NCBI GenBank assembly: GCA_903835325.1 | Contig: CAILMU010000219.1 | Span: forward strand, 1 to 33,787 | Source of the DNA: an uncultured Microcaldota archaeon | Lineage (GTDB): Archaea > Micrarchaeota > Micrarchaeia > Anstonellales > Bilamarchaeaceae | Direction of reading: 5' to 3' | Length of the DNA stretch: 33,787 bases | Part shown: piece by piece, positions 8,890-18,130 of the stretch | Position numbering within the stretch: position 1 is the stretch's first letter | Layout: the number at the start of each line of letters is the position of its first letter | Made by a program: the position numbers and the translations under genes | The notes under the pieces: generated by a model | What the model was told of the DNA's origin: nothing | What the model saw: only the letters and a program-made list of their open reading frames with translations | Databases searched by the model: none

Positions 8890-11001
8890 ATGACTATATT
8901 AAAGATACGCAAACGTGACGGCTCGATAGTCGAATTCAACAAAGACAAGATCACGAATGCCATATTCAAGGCTGCCCAGTCTGTCGGCGGGACGGATCGG
9001 GCGGAATCAGAGAAGGTGGCGGATCTCGCGATTGAATACATCAACAAGAAATACCGCGAGGACTACACCCCGACAGTGGAAGAGATACAGGATATCGTGG
9101 AGAAGGCGCTCATCGACAAGGGCCACGCCATGACGGCGAAGTCGTACATCCTCTACCGCCACCGCAAGAACGTCGAGCGCGAGATGAAGAAGATGCTCGG
9201 CGTCCAGGACGACCTGAAGCTTCCTCTGAACTCTGTGCAGGTCCTGGAGAAGAGATACCTGCTGAGGGACGAGGGCGGCAAGGTCATCGAGAGTCCGAGC
9301 ACGCTGTTCCGCAGGGTCGGCCATTTCCTGGCATCGAACGAATTGACCTATGGCGCGGATCAATCGGGCGCCAAGTATTACGAGGATGCTTTCTTCCAGA
9401 TAATGACCAGCTTCGAGTTCCTGCCTAACTCGCCGACACTCATGAACGCCGGCACTTCGCTAGGCCAGCTCGCCGCATGCTTCGTGCTCCCTGTGAAGGA
9501 TGATATCGCCCAGATATTCGGTTCTGTCCGGGATCAGGCCATCATCCACAAGACAGGGGGCGGGACGGGCTTCTGCTTCTCCTACCTTCGGCCCAGGGGG
9601 GACTATGTCAAGAGCACCGCGGGCGTGGCGAGCGGACCCTTGTCTTTCATGAGCGCATTCGACAACGCCACCAACGTGATCAAGCAGGGTGGCAAACGGC
9701 GCGGCGCGAACATGGCGACGATGCATGTGTGGCATCCGGATATCGAGGAGTTCATAACCGCCAAGCAGACTCCTGGGGTCCTGGAGAATTTCAATGTCAG
9801 TGTGATGGCTGACGACCGATTCATGAAAGCCGTAGAAACGAACTCCGAGTACGAGCTCGTCAACCCGCGCAACAACGCGGTAATCAGGAAAGTCGGGGCG
9901 CGCAGCCTCTTCAAGCTGATAGCGTACAGCGCATGGAAATCGGCCGAACCGGGCCTCCTGTTCATAGACGAGATAAACCGCCAGAATCCGACCCCGCAAG
10001 ACCCGATACACGCGACGAATCCCTGCGGAGAGGTGCCGATGCCTGATTATGAATCATGCAACCTCGGGAGCATCAATCTCTCAAGGTTCGTGGAGCTGGA
10101 TTGGAGCAAGACGGCCTGGAAGAAGAAAATAGATTGGGAGAGGCTCAGGTATGTGGCCAGGCTGGGTTTCCAGTTCCTTGACAATGTGATAGATTTGAAC
10201 AAATACCCTATCCCTGAGATACGGACCCAGACCATGAAGAACCGGCGCATAGGCCTAGGGGTCATGGGATTCTCCAGGATGCTCTTCAAGATGGGCGTGC
10301 GGTACGATTCGGATATGGGTTATGAGATCGGCGAGCAGGTGATGAAATTCATCACTGATGAGGCTCGGAAGATGAGCCACGAGCTCGGCCGCGCAAGGGG
10401 TTCGTTCCCTTCCTTCAAGGACAGCGTCTGGGCAGAGAAATACGACGCTATGAGGAACGCGACATGCACCTCTATCGCGCCCACCGGAACGATATCCATG
10501 ATAGCGAACACGAGCAGCGGGGTAGAGCCTGTATTCGCATTATCGTTCCTGAAGACTGTCAGGGCCGGACAGTACTACTATTGCGACGATGTCTTCGAGC
10601 AGGTCCTGAAGGTCCGCGGGCTCTACAGCGAGGAGCTCATGCAGAAGGTCATGGAGGAAGGCACCATAGCGCATATGGACGACCTGCCCCAGGATATCAA
10701 GAACGTCTTCAGGGTTTCGCATGACATCCAGCCCGAATCGCATGTCATGATGCAGGCGGCGTTCCAGAGGCACACCGACCTTGCCGTCAGCAAGACCATC
10801 AACATGCCCGGAGACGCTACAGTCGAGGATGTCGAGAACGTCTATATCCTTGCCTGGAAGAATGGCTGCAAGGGCATCACGATATACCGCGACGGCTCGA
10901 GAAGCGAGCAGGTGCTTCATGTAGGCAAAAGCGCCAAGACCAAAGGGGTCGAGGAGGATGTGTACAAAGTCCTCCAGTCCCAAGTCGCGGTAGCCAAATG
11001 A
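8890..11001 (+). CDS. nrdJ: Ribonucleoside-diphosphate reductase, adenosylcobalamin-dependent (class II)
   Basis: ATP-cone (ILKIRKRDGSIVEFNKDKITNAIFKA), NSPTLMNAGTSLGQLAACFVLP, TGGGTGFCFSYLRPRG, NPCGEVPMPDYESCNLGSINL, ATCTSIAPTGTISMIANTSSGVEPVF. ATG 8890 (MTILKIRKRDG) preferred over 8842. Confidence 0.93.
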   Translation: MTILKIRKRDGSIVEFNKDKITNAIFKAAQSVGGTDRAESEKVADLAIEYINKKYREDYTPTVEEIQDIVEKALIDKGHAMTAKSYILYRHRKNVEREMKKMLGVQDDLKLPLNSVQVLEKRYLLRDEGGKVIESPSTLFRRVGHFLASNELTYGADQSGAKYYEDAFFQIMTSFEFLPNSPTLMNAGTSLGQLAACFVLPVKDDIAQIFGSVRDQAIIHKTGGGTGFCFSYLRPRGDYVKSTAGVASGPLSFMSAFDNATNVIKQGGKRRGANMATMHVWHPDIEEFITAKQTPGVLENFNVSVMADDRFMKAVETNSEYELVNPRNNAVIRKVGARSLFKLIAYSAWKSAEPGLLFIDEINRQNPTPQDPIHATNPCGEVPMPDYESCNLGSINLSRFVELDWSKTAWKKKIDWERLRYVARLGFQFLDNVIDLNKYPIPEIRTQTMKNRRIGLGVMGFSRMLFKMGVRYDSDMGYEIGEQVMKFITDEARKMSHELGRARGSFPSFKDSVWAEKYDAMRNATCTSIAPTGTISMIANTSSGVEPVFALSFLKTVRAGQYYYCDDVFEQVLKVRGLYSEELMQKVMEEGTIAHMDDLPQDIKNVFRVSHDIQPESHVMMQAAFQRHTDLAVSKTINMPGDATVEDVENVYILAWKNGCKGITIYRDGSRSEQVLHVGKSAKTKGVEEDVYKVLQSQVAVAK

Positions 11002-11053
11002 AGCGAACGCGACGATAAAACAAAATAAACCTATCTTTCAGCATGACTGCATG

Positions 11054-12757
11054 TCAAGGCTTTTTATTCTTGCCAATCAACAGGTTGCCGAGCGGAATCC
11101 CCGGAAGGTCCGCCTTTTTCATCGCGGTCCTTATGATGCGGGCCATCTTCTTGTATCTTGAGAGAAGTTCGTTCGGCGACTCGATGCCGTTGACCCTCTC
11201 CCGGAAGTATCCCGCGGTCGCGCTTTCCCTGTCCTTCTTCGTGGTGATGTCTTTCAGTTCCACTCCGACCAGTTCCGACATGGTCGCAAGGTCTATGTTG
11301 TAGGCTGGTTCGAGGTATCTCTCGCCGTCCAAGAGCATCTGCTTGAACGCCGCCTGTATCGTATCAACAATCGGGTGCCTCTCACCCCCATTGATCAGGT
11401 GCTTCTCCTCCTTGAAGTCTTCCCATAGTATCGCAGCGCCAGCCTCGCTCCCTTCCGAACGGAGGCGGATAATCTTCGCTATCTCCTCTGCGACCGCTTT
11501 CGTGTTTATGGAACGCACGTGTATCATCTGCGCTCCGGTGCCGGTCAGTATGATGGCCTTTGCTTCGGTAAGTTCCGAGAATCCCAGGGACTTGTACCTC
11601 AGATCGATGCCAAGGCCTTCTATTGCACGGATGACGCCATCGCGCGTCGTTCCCGGAAGGCACCCATCGCCTATCGGGGGCGTGTACGCCACAAGCTGGC
11701 CGCATTCATCCATGATGACGAAAGCATTCTCTGCCGACCCCTCCACGAACTTCCCCTTGCTGTTGAAAGCGAGGATTTCGCCATAGCCGAAGAAATTGCC
11801 CATGTTTATGGCCATCATGGAATTGACGTAATTTCCAGACACTTTCATGTTCGATGGCATCGTGTCATCGTGAATCCTCCTGTACGGGGATGCAAGGACG
11901 TCGAGGCCGCGTTTGTAATCCTCTTCGCTCAGGTAAAGTGCCCATGGAAGGGTTATCGCGCCGAAGTGCATATCCTTGCTTTTTATCTTGCGGGCGCCGC
12001 TCGCTTCCTGTTCGCTGAAGCATGATGGGACCTTCAGGCCCTGCGCTCCTGCGACCACGCCGAATAAGCGAATATAGCCGGCATTCATCATCTCAAGATC
12101 CTGCGGGAAGTAGTCTGCCGAAACCAGGCGCCCGAGGAAAGCGAGCATCTTCGTGATGGTATCCAGCCTCTTCATGGTGAGGTTCATTGGAAGGCCGAAA
12201 CCCCCAGCTACCTTCATTGTGAGGGGCAATTCCATCTGCTCAGAGTGACCATTGGGATACGTCTTCACAATAGGTATGGACATCTCCTGCCCTTCCTGGT
12301 ACCTCTTCTCCGCAAGGTCATAGAACTGTTTCGGGTAAGGCGCCATGCCCAGAGCGATGCTTTGAAGGTCGTGCTCAGCTGAAAACGATTCAACGATGAG
12401 CCTTGCGAGGACAGGGTTGAACAGGCTGGCCGAGTGCTGGAAGCGGGCGAAATTGCATGCTGGCCTGCTCAGTACTACTCCGTTTGGCGAATCGTAGAAG
12501 CGCATGCCCTCGAAAAACGCTTCTCCGTAATGAATCGCCTGGCTCAATGATGTGTCGAGCGCGATGTTGGCGGGCACGAAACCGCCGGCGCGGCTGTTGT
12601 AGAATCTCGTTACGCCGCTGTCTATCGGGATTTTCGAGACCTCGTATGCGCGCTCTCCTTCTGGATCGAAGCCATACAACGGGACCATCTGGGTGTCCAG
12701 CTGCTTTTTCCCCCTAATCAGATATCCGAATCCGCCATTATCAAGCTCATTCTTCAT
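11054..12757 (-). CDS. Enlarged class IV (IlvE-like, branched-chain) aminotransferase
   Basis: IHYGEAFFEGMRFYDSPNGVVLSRPACNFARFQHSA, MKVSGNYVNSMMAINMGNFFGYGEILAFNSKGKFVEGSAENAFVI, PPIGDGCLPGTTRDGVI. About 570 aa versus ~300 for typical IlvE. Start taken at MKNELDNGG. Confidence 0.82.
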   Translation of the reverse strand: MKNELDNGGFGYLIRGKKQLDTQMVPLYGFDPEGERAYEVSKIPIDSGVTRFYNSRAGGFVPANIALDTSLSQAIHYGEAFFEGMRFYDSPNGVVLSRPACNFARFQHSASLFNPVLARLIVESFSAEHDLQSIALGMAPYPKQFYDLAEKRYQEGQEMSIPIVKTYPNGHSEQMELPLTMKVAGGFGLPMNLTMKRLDTITKMLAFLGRLVSADYFPQDLEMMNAGYIRLFGVVAGAQGLKVPSCFSEQEASGARKIKSKDMHFGAITLPWALYLSEEDYKRGLDVLASPYRRIHDDTMPSNMKVSGNYVNSMMAINMGNFFGYGEILAFNSKGKFVEGSAENAFVIMDECGQLVAYTPPIGDGCLPGTTRDGVIRAIEGLGIDLRYKSLGFSELTEAKAIILTGTGAQMIHVRSINTKAVAEEIAKIIRLRSEGSEAGAAILWEDFKEEKHLINGGERHPIVDTIQAAFKQMLLDGERYLEPAYNIDLATMSELVGVELKDITTKKDRESATAGYFRERVNGIESPNELLSRYKKMARIIRTAMKKADLPGIPLGNLLIGKNKKP

Positions 12758-12907
12758 CTTAAGCACCATCCACAAGATATGCTCCTTCTTGAATCGAATT
12801 TGTTGCGGAATGTATTAAAACGTTGGGAACCGAAAATCGAAATTCGCAAACTTTATATTCAATCTCGTACAATCAAGCATAAACAGATGACAGAGGTCTC
12901 GATTTGT

Positions 12908-14017
12908 ATGAAAACAACCATCAGTGTTATCAAAGCGGATATAGGAGGATTCCCAGGCCATCAGGATGTCCACCCGGAACTCATTAAAGTTGCGAAGGAG
13001 ATGCTGGCGACCGCAAAGAAATCCGGGCAGCTCACTGATTTCTTTGTGGGAAAATGCGGCGACGACCTGCAGCTTATAATGACGCACTCGAAAGGCGTCG
13101 ATTGCAAGGAGATACACAAGCTCGCCTGGGACACATTCGTCGCAGGTACCGAGGTAGCGAAGAGGCTCAAGCTATACGGGGCGGGACAGGACCTTCTCAG
13201 CGACGCGTTCTCTGGGAATGTCAAGGGCATGGGCCCTGGGGTCGCCGAGCTCGAATTCGAGGAAAGGACGAGCGAACCGGTTATCGTCTTCATGATGGAC
13301 AAAACGGATCCCGGCGCGTTCAACCTGCCGGTATACCGCATGTTCGCGGATCCTTTCTGCACGCCCGGGCTCGTCATAGATCCGTCGATGCAAGGGGGCT
13401 TCCATTTCGAGGTCTATGATACGGTAGAAGGCCGAAAGATAACATTCAAGACCCCGGAGGAGATGTACTCCATGCTCGCTTTCGTGGGTTCGCGCTCGCG
13501 ATACGTGATAAAAAGGGTCTATCCTGGTCCGGGAAACAAAGTCTCTGAGAAAGAGGCCGTGGCATGCGTCTCCACAGAGAAGCTCTCCCAGATAGCAGGG
13601 CAATATGTCGGAAAGGACGACCCTGTCGCGATAGTCAGGTGCCAATCCGGGCTTCCTGCTGTGGGGGAGGTGCTGGAGCCATTCAGTTTCCCGCATCTGG
13701 TCGCAGGCTGGATGAGAGGCTCGCACCAGGGTCCGATGATGCCCTGTGCGATGGAACAGGCAACGCCTACCCGCCTGGACGGACCGCCGCGTGTCGTAGC
13801 CCTCGGTTTCCAGTTAGCCAATGGCACTCTAGTCGGGCCTGCGGATATCTTCAAGGATGTCTCCTATGATTACACGCGCCAGAAAGCGAACGAGATAGCC
13901 GAATACATGCGCAGGCATGGGCCGTTCGAACCCCACCGCCTGCCTGAAGAGGACCTTGAATATACCAATCTCCCGAAACTCCAGGAGAAATTCAAAGGCA
14001 GGTTCACGAAGATATGA
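12908..14017 (+). CDS. fbp: Bifunctional fructose-1,6-bisphosphate aldolase/phosphatase
   Basis: KADIGGFPGH, CGDDLQLIMTHSKG, LYGAGQDLLSDAFSGNVKGMGPGVAELEFEERTSEP, YRMFADPFCTPGLVIDPSMQGGF: diagnostic archaeal FBPA/P. Confidence 0.95.
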   Translation: MKTTISVIKADIGGFPGHQDVHPELIKVAKEMLATAKKSGQLTDFFVGKCGDDLQLIMTHSKGVDCKEIHKLAWDTFVAGTEVAKRLKLYGAGQDLLSDAFSGNVKGMGPGVAELEFEERTSEPVIVFMMDKTDPGAFNLPVYRMFADPFCTPGLVIDPSMQGGFHFEVYDTVEGRKITFKTPEEMYSMLAFVGSRSRYVIKRVYPGPGNKVSEKEAVACVSTEKLSQIAGQYVGKDDPVAIVRCQSGLPAVGEVLEPFSFPHLVAGWMRGSHQGPMMPCAMEQATPTRLDGPPRVVALGFQLANGTLVGPADIFKDVSYDYTRQKANEIAEYMRRHGPFEPHRLPEEDLEYTNLPKLQEKFKGRFTKI

Positions 14018-14490
14018 ATGGCCAGGATATAGGGATAGCGCTGTTTGCGGCCATCGTCCTGGTGGCCCTATTCTATCTTATTTATTCATTCACTATCGCA
14101 AAGAACACGGTTAAGAAGGTCTCGATAACGAATCCTGGCGGCTCTATCATAACCGTGGATGCGGAAATCGCCGACAACCCATTCAAAATGATGAAAGGCT
14201 TGATGGGAAGGAGCTCCTTGGACGAGAATGCAGGTATGCTGTTTGTCTTCCAATCCGAAGCCATCCAGACCTTTTGGATGCTCAATACCACGATACCGCT
14301 AGACGCGCTTTTCATCAAGGAGAATGGCTCTGTCGCCGAGATAATCCAGATGGAGCCATGCGGTCTCAACGTGACGAAATGCAAGACATATGCACCGAAC
14401 GAGACCGCGAGGTATGTGCTCGAAGTGAACAAAGGATTCTCGCAAAGGCACGGGATTATCGCTGGGAAAAGCGCTGTCAGCCTGCCCTAA
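14014..14490 (+). CDS. DUF192 family protein, membrane-anchored
   Basis: N-terminal TM, then VDAEIADNPFKMMKGLMGRSSLDENAGMLFVF...FWMLNTTIPLDALFI. ATGA overlap with fbp. Confidence 0.88.
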   Translation: MNGQDIGIALFAAIVLVALFYLIYSFTIAKNTVKKVSITNPGGSIITVDAEIADNPFKMMKGLMGRSSLDENAGMLFVFQSEAIQTFWMLNTTIPLDALFIKENGSVAEIIQMEPCGLNVTKCKTYAPNETARYVLEVNKGFSQRHGIIAGKSAVSLP

Positions 14491-14514
14491 CTGACGATTT
14501 TGGATGAAAAGGGG

Positions 14515-14553
14515 AGCATAGGGGCAGGGGGATGGTTATGTAGCCCCTATGCT
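14515..14553. other. Perfect inverted repeat/hairpin between the DUF192 and dph5 genes
   Basis: agcataggggc ... gcccctatgct: 11-bp stem, 17-nt loop. Confidence 0.6.
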
Positions 14554-14632
14554 GTTCTTTCCACTGAAGGAAATGAACATTTCCCATTATTGAAGGTTTT
14601 TGTTTATAAACATTACGACAATCAACTAAAAC

Positions 14633-15337
14633 ATGACACTTATTCTCGTTGGAGCTGGGGTCGCCTTCGACTTGACGCTGGAAGGCCTGGAAGCCCTCAA
14701 AAGATGCGATGAAGCGTATATAGAGACATATACCAACCCGGCCCAAGATGGGGCTATTGAGCGGATTGAGGGCCTCTGCGGGAAGAATCTGGTGAGGCTC
14801 GGGCGCGACAGGGTCGAAAGCCAATTCCTGGTCGAGAAGGCGCGTTCTGCCGATATCTGCCTTGTCGTCTCGGGCGATCCTCTCACGGCAACGACGCATA
14901 TAACGCTCATCATGGATGCCAAATCCAGCGGTATCAGTGTCCGCACAATCCATAACTCCTCCATATATTCGGTCGCACCGGCCCGTTCAGGCCTCCAGAT
15001 ATACCGTTTCGGCAAGACTGCCAGCCTGGTCAATCCTAGGCCGAATTACAAGCCGGTATCATCGCTCGATATAATACGCCAGAACCAGGAAAACAACACA
15101 CATACGCTCGTTTTGCTCGATACAGAGCCCAAACCAATGGAAGCCAAGGACGCCCTGGATATGCTATCGGAGTTCAGCCATGCCGTCGTACTCTCAAGGC
15201 TGGCTTCGCCTGACGAGAAGATAACTTATGGAAAAATCGCTGATTTAAAAGGAAAAGGATTGGGGTCTCCCCCATTCGCGATTATCATACCCGGGAAGCT
15301 GCATCCTGTGGAGCAGGAATTCCTGGATATGCTATAG
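14633..15337 (+). CDS. dph5: Diphthine synthase
   Basis: MTLILVGAGVAFDLTLEGLEALKRCDEAYIETYT, VSGDPLTATTHITLIMDAK, HNSSIYSVAPARSGLQIYRFGKTASLV: Dph5/DphB tetrapyrrole-methylase fold. Confidence 0.95.
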   Translation: MTLILVGAGVAFDLTLEGLEALKRCDEAYIETYTNPAQDGAIERIEGLCGKNLVRLGRDRVESQFLVEKARSADICLVVSGDPLTATTHITLIMDAKSSGISVRTIHNSSIYSVAPARSGLQIYRFGKTASLVNPRPNYKPVSSLDIIRQNQENNTHTLVLLDTEPKPMEAKDALDMLSEFSHAVVLSRLASPDEKITYGKIADLKGKGLGSPPFAIIIPGKLHPVEQEFLDML

Positions 15338-15358
15338 AAATGAAAAAAGGCAGAGAAT

Positions 15359-15481
15359 TCAGCAAGCCTTGCCTTTCTTGCTTTTCTTGCCCTTGGCGCC
15401 TTTCACCATCTTAGACATGCCCAGAGGCTTCTTGACGGTCTTGACGACGCCGCTCACAAAGTTCTTCAAAGTCGATATCAT
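15359..15481 (-). CDS. 40-aa highly basic amphipathic microprotein
   Basis: MISTLKNFVSGVVKTVKKPLGMSKMVKGAKGKKSKKGKAC. SD ggaggg 6 nt upstream (15488-15493), TATA tttatata at 15550-15557. Not in the ORF track. Confidence 0.65.
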   Translation of the reverse strand: MISTLKNFVSGVVKTVKKPLGMSKMVKGAKGKKSKKGKAC

Positions 15482-15549
15482 TCATATCCCTCCTAACCCC
15501 AGCGCCCTAACGGCATCTGAGTATATGTTATTTATTATGGTCAAAAGGG

Positions 15550-15557
15550 TATATAAA
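15550..15557 (-). promoter_or_regulatory. TATA box for the 40-aa microprotein gene
   Basis: aactttatatac on the minus strand, ~70 nt upstream of the ATG. Confidence 0.5.
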
Positions 15558-15589
15558 GTTATGTTTTTAGGCTAATTGTGTAATAAACC

Positions 15590-16636
15590 TCAAAACAACG
15601 TGGTCTGCTTGCCCAGATCCATGAAGTTCCCGAACCTGATGCCTATCCGGCGGATATCATGTTTATCTTCGTCAAGGAATTGCCTGACCAGCGCAACCTT
15701 CTCTTTCCCCGTATCCTCGCTCCATGCTCTTGGTTTCTTAAACGAGAGCGAACGGGTATGCGTTTTCATGTCATCGGTTATGAATATTATCCCGACCGTT
15801 GAATAGGATTTCTTCATCTCGAGGAGCCACTGCTTGGCCTCTTTCTCAAGTTCATCCAATTTCGCGAGGATCAGGTACGGGTCCCTTGTCTTCTCCTTCA
15901 GGGTGCCTATCCTGCTCACTTCCTCCTGCTCCTTCTCCTCCCCGAGCATGGCAGGATAGCGTCCTGCCCCGAGGTCGATTAGCCAGGAGCCGGTCTTCTT
16001 ACCGAAGATCTCGGATAGTGCGACAGGATCCGCCTTCCCAAGGTCCTTGACCTTGATAATCCCAAGCTGGTTCAACGCCCCTGCAGTCTTCGGCCCTATC
16101 CCAGGCACTTTCTCGACCTCGGAATTCTCGATGAATGAGCGCTGCGCTCTCTCATCAAGGCTCAATAAGCCATCAGGCTTGCTCTTCGATGCTGCCATCT
16201 TGGCGCCTAACGGCGATGGCGCCACGCCGATGCTGCATCTGAGCGCGGTCGCCTGGATGATGGCATCTTTCAGACCCGGGGCTTTCTCCGCCGCCTGTGC
16301 ATCCTCCCCATTCCATTCGTCTATGCTCGCTTGTACGACGTGTTCGACACGCGAACGTATGATCGAATCGATTTGTGCCGACACTTCCGCATAATATTCC
16401 CTGTCCGCAGGCAGGAAAATCGATTCGTGGGGAGGAGCCCGTTTCTTCGCCTGTATTATCGGCATGCCTGCATGTATGCCGAGCGCCCTGCCAGGGTAGT
16501 TGACAGAGCTCACGACTCCGGAATCGGCGGTGCGTCCGCTATACATGCACACCACGATTATCTTGCCGCTCATCATCGGGCGGCGCCTCTCCTCGGCCTG
16601 GGCATAGAAATAGTCCATATCGATATGGATGAACAC
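15590..16636 (-). CDS. dinB: DNA polymerase IV (Y-family, Dpo4/DinB-like)
   Basis: MFIHIDMDYFYAQAEERRRP, NYPGRALGIHAGMPIIQAKK, SIDE, CSIGVAPSPLGAKMAASKSKPDGL, VPGIGPKTAGAL, C-terminal PIP box QTTLF. Confidence 0.93.
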   Translation of the reverse strand: MFIHIDMDYFYAQAEERRRPMMSGKIIVVCMYSGRTADSGVVSSVNYPGRALGIHAGMPIIQAKKRAPPHESIFLPADREYYAEVSAQIDSIIRSRVEHVVQASIDEWNGEDAQAAEKAPGLKDAIIQATALRCSIGVAPSPLGAKMAASKSKPDGLLSLDERAQRSFIENSEVEKVPGIGPKTAGALNQLGIIKVKDLGKADPVALSEIFGKKTGSWLIDLGAGRYPAMLGEEKEQEEVSRIGTLKEKTRDPYLILAKLDELEKEAKQWLLEMKKSYSTVGIIFITDDMKTHTRSLSFKKPRAWSEDTGKEKVALVRQFLDEDKHDIRRIGIRFGNFMDLGKQTTLF

Positions 16637-16690
16637 GTCTCATGTTTCTATTGGAAGCATTATTTAGCTTGCGCTGGGAAACAAAATCCT

Positions 16691-17449
16691 ATGGATGCCC
16701 AGGAAAACGCCGTCTACGAAAGGATGGCGAAAGTCTATGATCTCATCTACAACGATGATCTCGATACGGGTTTCTACCTGGCGGAAGCGAAGAACGCCCG
16801 CGGGCCTGTCCTGGAAGTCGCCTGCGGAACCGGCCGGATTCTATTGCGTTTCCTCACAAAAGGCATCGACGCGGAAGGTATAGACAGCTCTGGGGCGATG
16901 CTTTCCGAGCTCCGCAAGAAGGCAAAAACGCTCAGTTTAGAGCCGCATATCCATAAAGCCGATATGCGCAGGTTCAGCCTGGGAAAGCGCTACAAGCTCA
17001 TCATCGTGCCTTACCGCAGCTTCCTTCATCTCAAAGATGATGATGAGCGGATGAGCGCTTTGCGTTCGTTCTTCGACCATCTTCAGGATAGCGGGCGCCT
17101 GATACTGCATATCTATAACCCTTCACCGGATGACCTCGAACGAGGGGCATCACCATCATTGCTGGAAAGCGAGGATTTGGTATCTGATGACGGCCGGGAT
17201 TATCATCTCGACTGGTTCATGGGGTATGACCGCAAGACGAGCAGGGCGCATTATAGGATATCCCTATCGTTCGAGGACCGGCCTGAAGATGATGCGGTTT
17301 TCGAGATGGATCTCTATTTCCTGCGCTTGAAGGACATCGAACGGCTTCTCGAGCGGTGCGGATTCCGCAATATCCGCTCATACAACGGGTTCGGATATGA
17401 GAAGGCGGATGAGAACTCCCGCGAGGTGGTATGGGTTGCCGAACGATGA
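16691..17449 (+). CDS. SAM-dependent methyltransferase
   Basis: VLEVACGTGRILLRFLTKGIDAEGIDSSGAML motif I, then MRRFSLGKRYKLIIVPYRSFLHL. Start at 16691 avoids overlap with dinB. Confidence 0.85.
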   Translation: MDAQENAVYERMAKVYDLIYNDDLDTGFYLAEAKNARGPVLEVACGTGRILLRFLTKGIDAEGIDSSGAMLSELRKKAKTLSLEPHIHKADMRRFSLGKRYKLIIVPYRSFLHLKDDDERMSALRSFFDHLQDSGRLILHIYNPSPDDLERGASPSLLESEDLVSDDGRDYHLDWFMGYDRKTSRAHYRISLSFEDRPEDDAVFEMDLYFLRLKDIERLLERCGFRNIRSYNGFGYEKADENSREVVWVAER

Positions 17450-17453
17450 AGGC

Positions 17454-18032
17454 GTGTTGAAGGGTTTTTTCTCGCTTTTCAAAAAACAATCAGCGAAAGC
17501 AATCCCCAAGCAATCCGAAAAATGCGTCCATTTCACTGACCCTTTGGGGAATTTCGAGCTGGATATCCCGAAAGGCTGGAGGTTCGACCGGGATGTCATC
17601 GTGGATTCCGGCCAATACTCCATCTCTTTCGAGGCGCAGGACCGGCGCATGCGTTTCGTCGTATCGGTGGATACGAAACCTCCCGAACCAGCGGATTTCG
17701 AATCGTACGTCAGAAAGGAATGCGAAGGGCCGGCCTCTGGAATCCTCTGCGGGATGTCAAAAAAAGAATTCCGGGGATACCTTGGCTATGGCAGGAGATT
17801 CATATTCGGCAAAGGGAATGACGAATCGGTCCGGGAGGATCGGATTTTCCTGACTGCAGGAGCTGTATTCACCATCTCGCGCACCCGCCCGATAATTCAT
17901 TCAGCCCCGGAACCGGATTCAAAAACAAAAATAATCAAAAAAGATGCGAAAGAAGAAGTTCTCGACTGGATGTTCGCTAGTTTCATTGTGAAGAAAGGAT
18001 TATCTGTGCCGGATATCCCGGAATACCGATGA
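17454..18032 (+). CDS. Hypothetical protein (possible PsbP/DcrB-like fold)
   Basis: ORF 17397-18032; in-frame GTG at 17454 just after the methyltransferase stop. FTDPLGNFELDIPKGWRFD resembles the start of DcrB/PsbP-like domains (weak, from memory). Confidence 0.55.
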   Translation: MLKGFFSLFKKQSAKAIPKQSEKCVHFTDPLGNFELDIPKGWRFDRDVIVDSGQYSISFEAQDRRMRFVVSVDTKPPEPADFESYVRKECEGPASGILCGMSKKEFRGYLGYGRRFIFGKGNDESVREDRIFLTAGAVFTISRTRPIIHSAPEPDSKTKIIKKDAKEEVLDWMFASFIVKKGLSVPDIPEYR

Positions 18033-18130
18033 TATCTCATAAGTTATCATTCTCTTTTCCATATCATATTCTATGTTATAATATATGTGAAAATGAGTAT
18101 ATTTATAAAGAGTTTGCGCGTTAATACTTT

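Noticed and set aside
9460-10011. 183-aa minus ORF and other antisense ORFs over nrdJ
   Set aside because: Mirror frames of a strongly coding gene; no independent signals.
13172-13726. 184-aa minus ORF over the FBP aldolase/phosphatase gene
   Set aside because: Antisense shadow; the sense strand is unmistakable FBPA/P.
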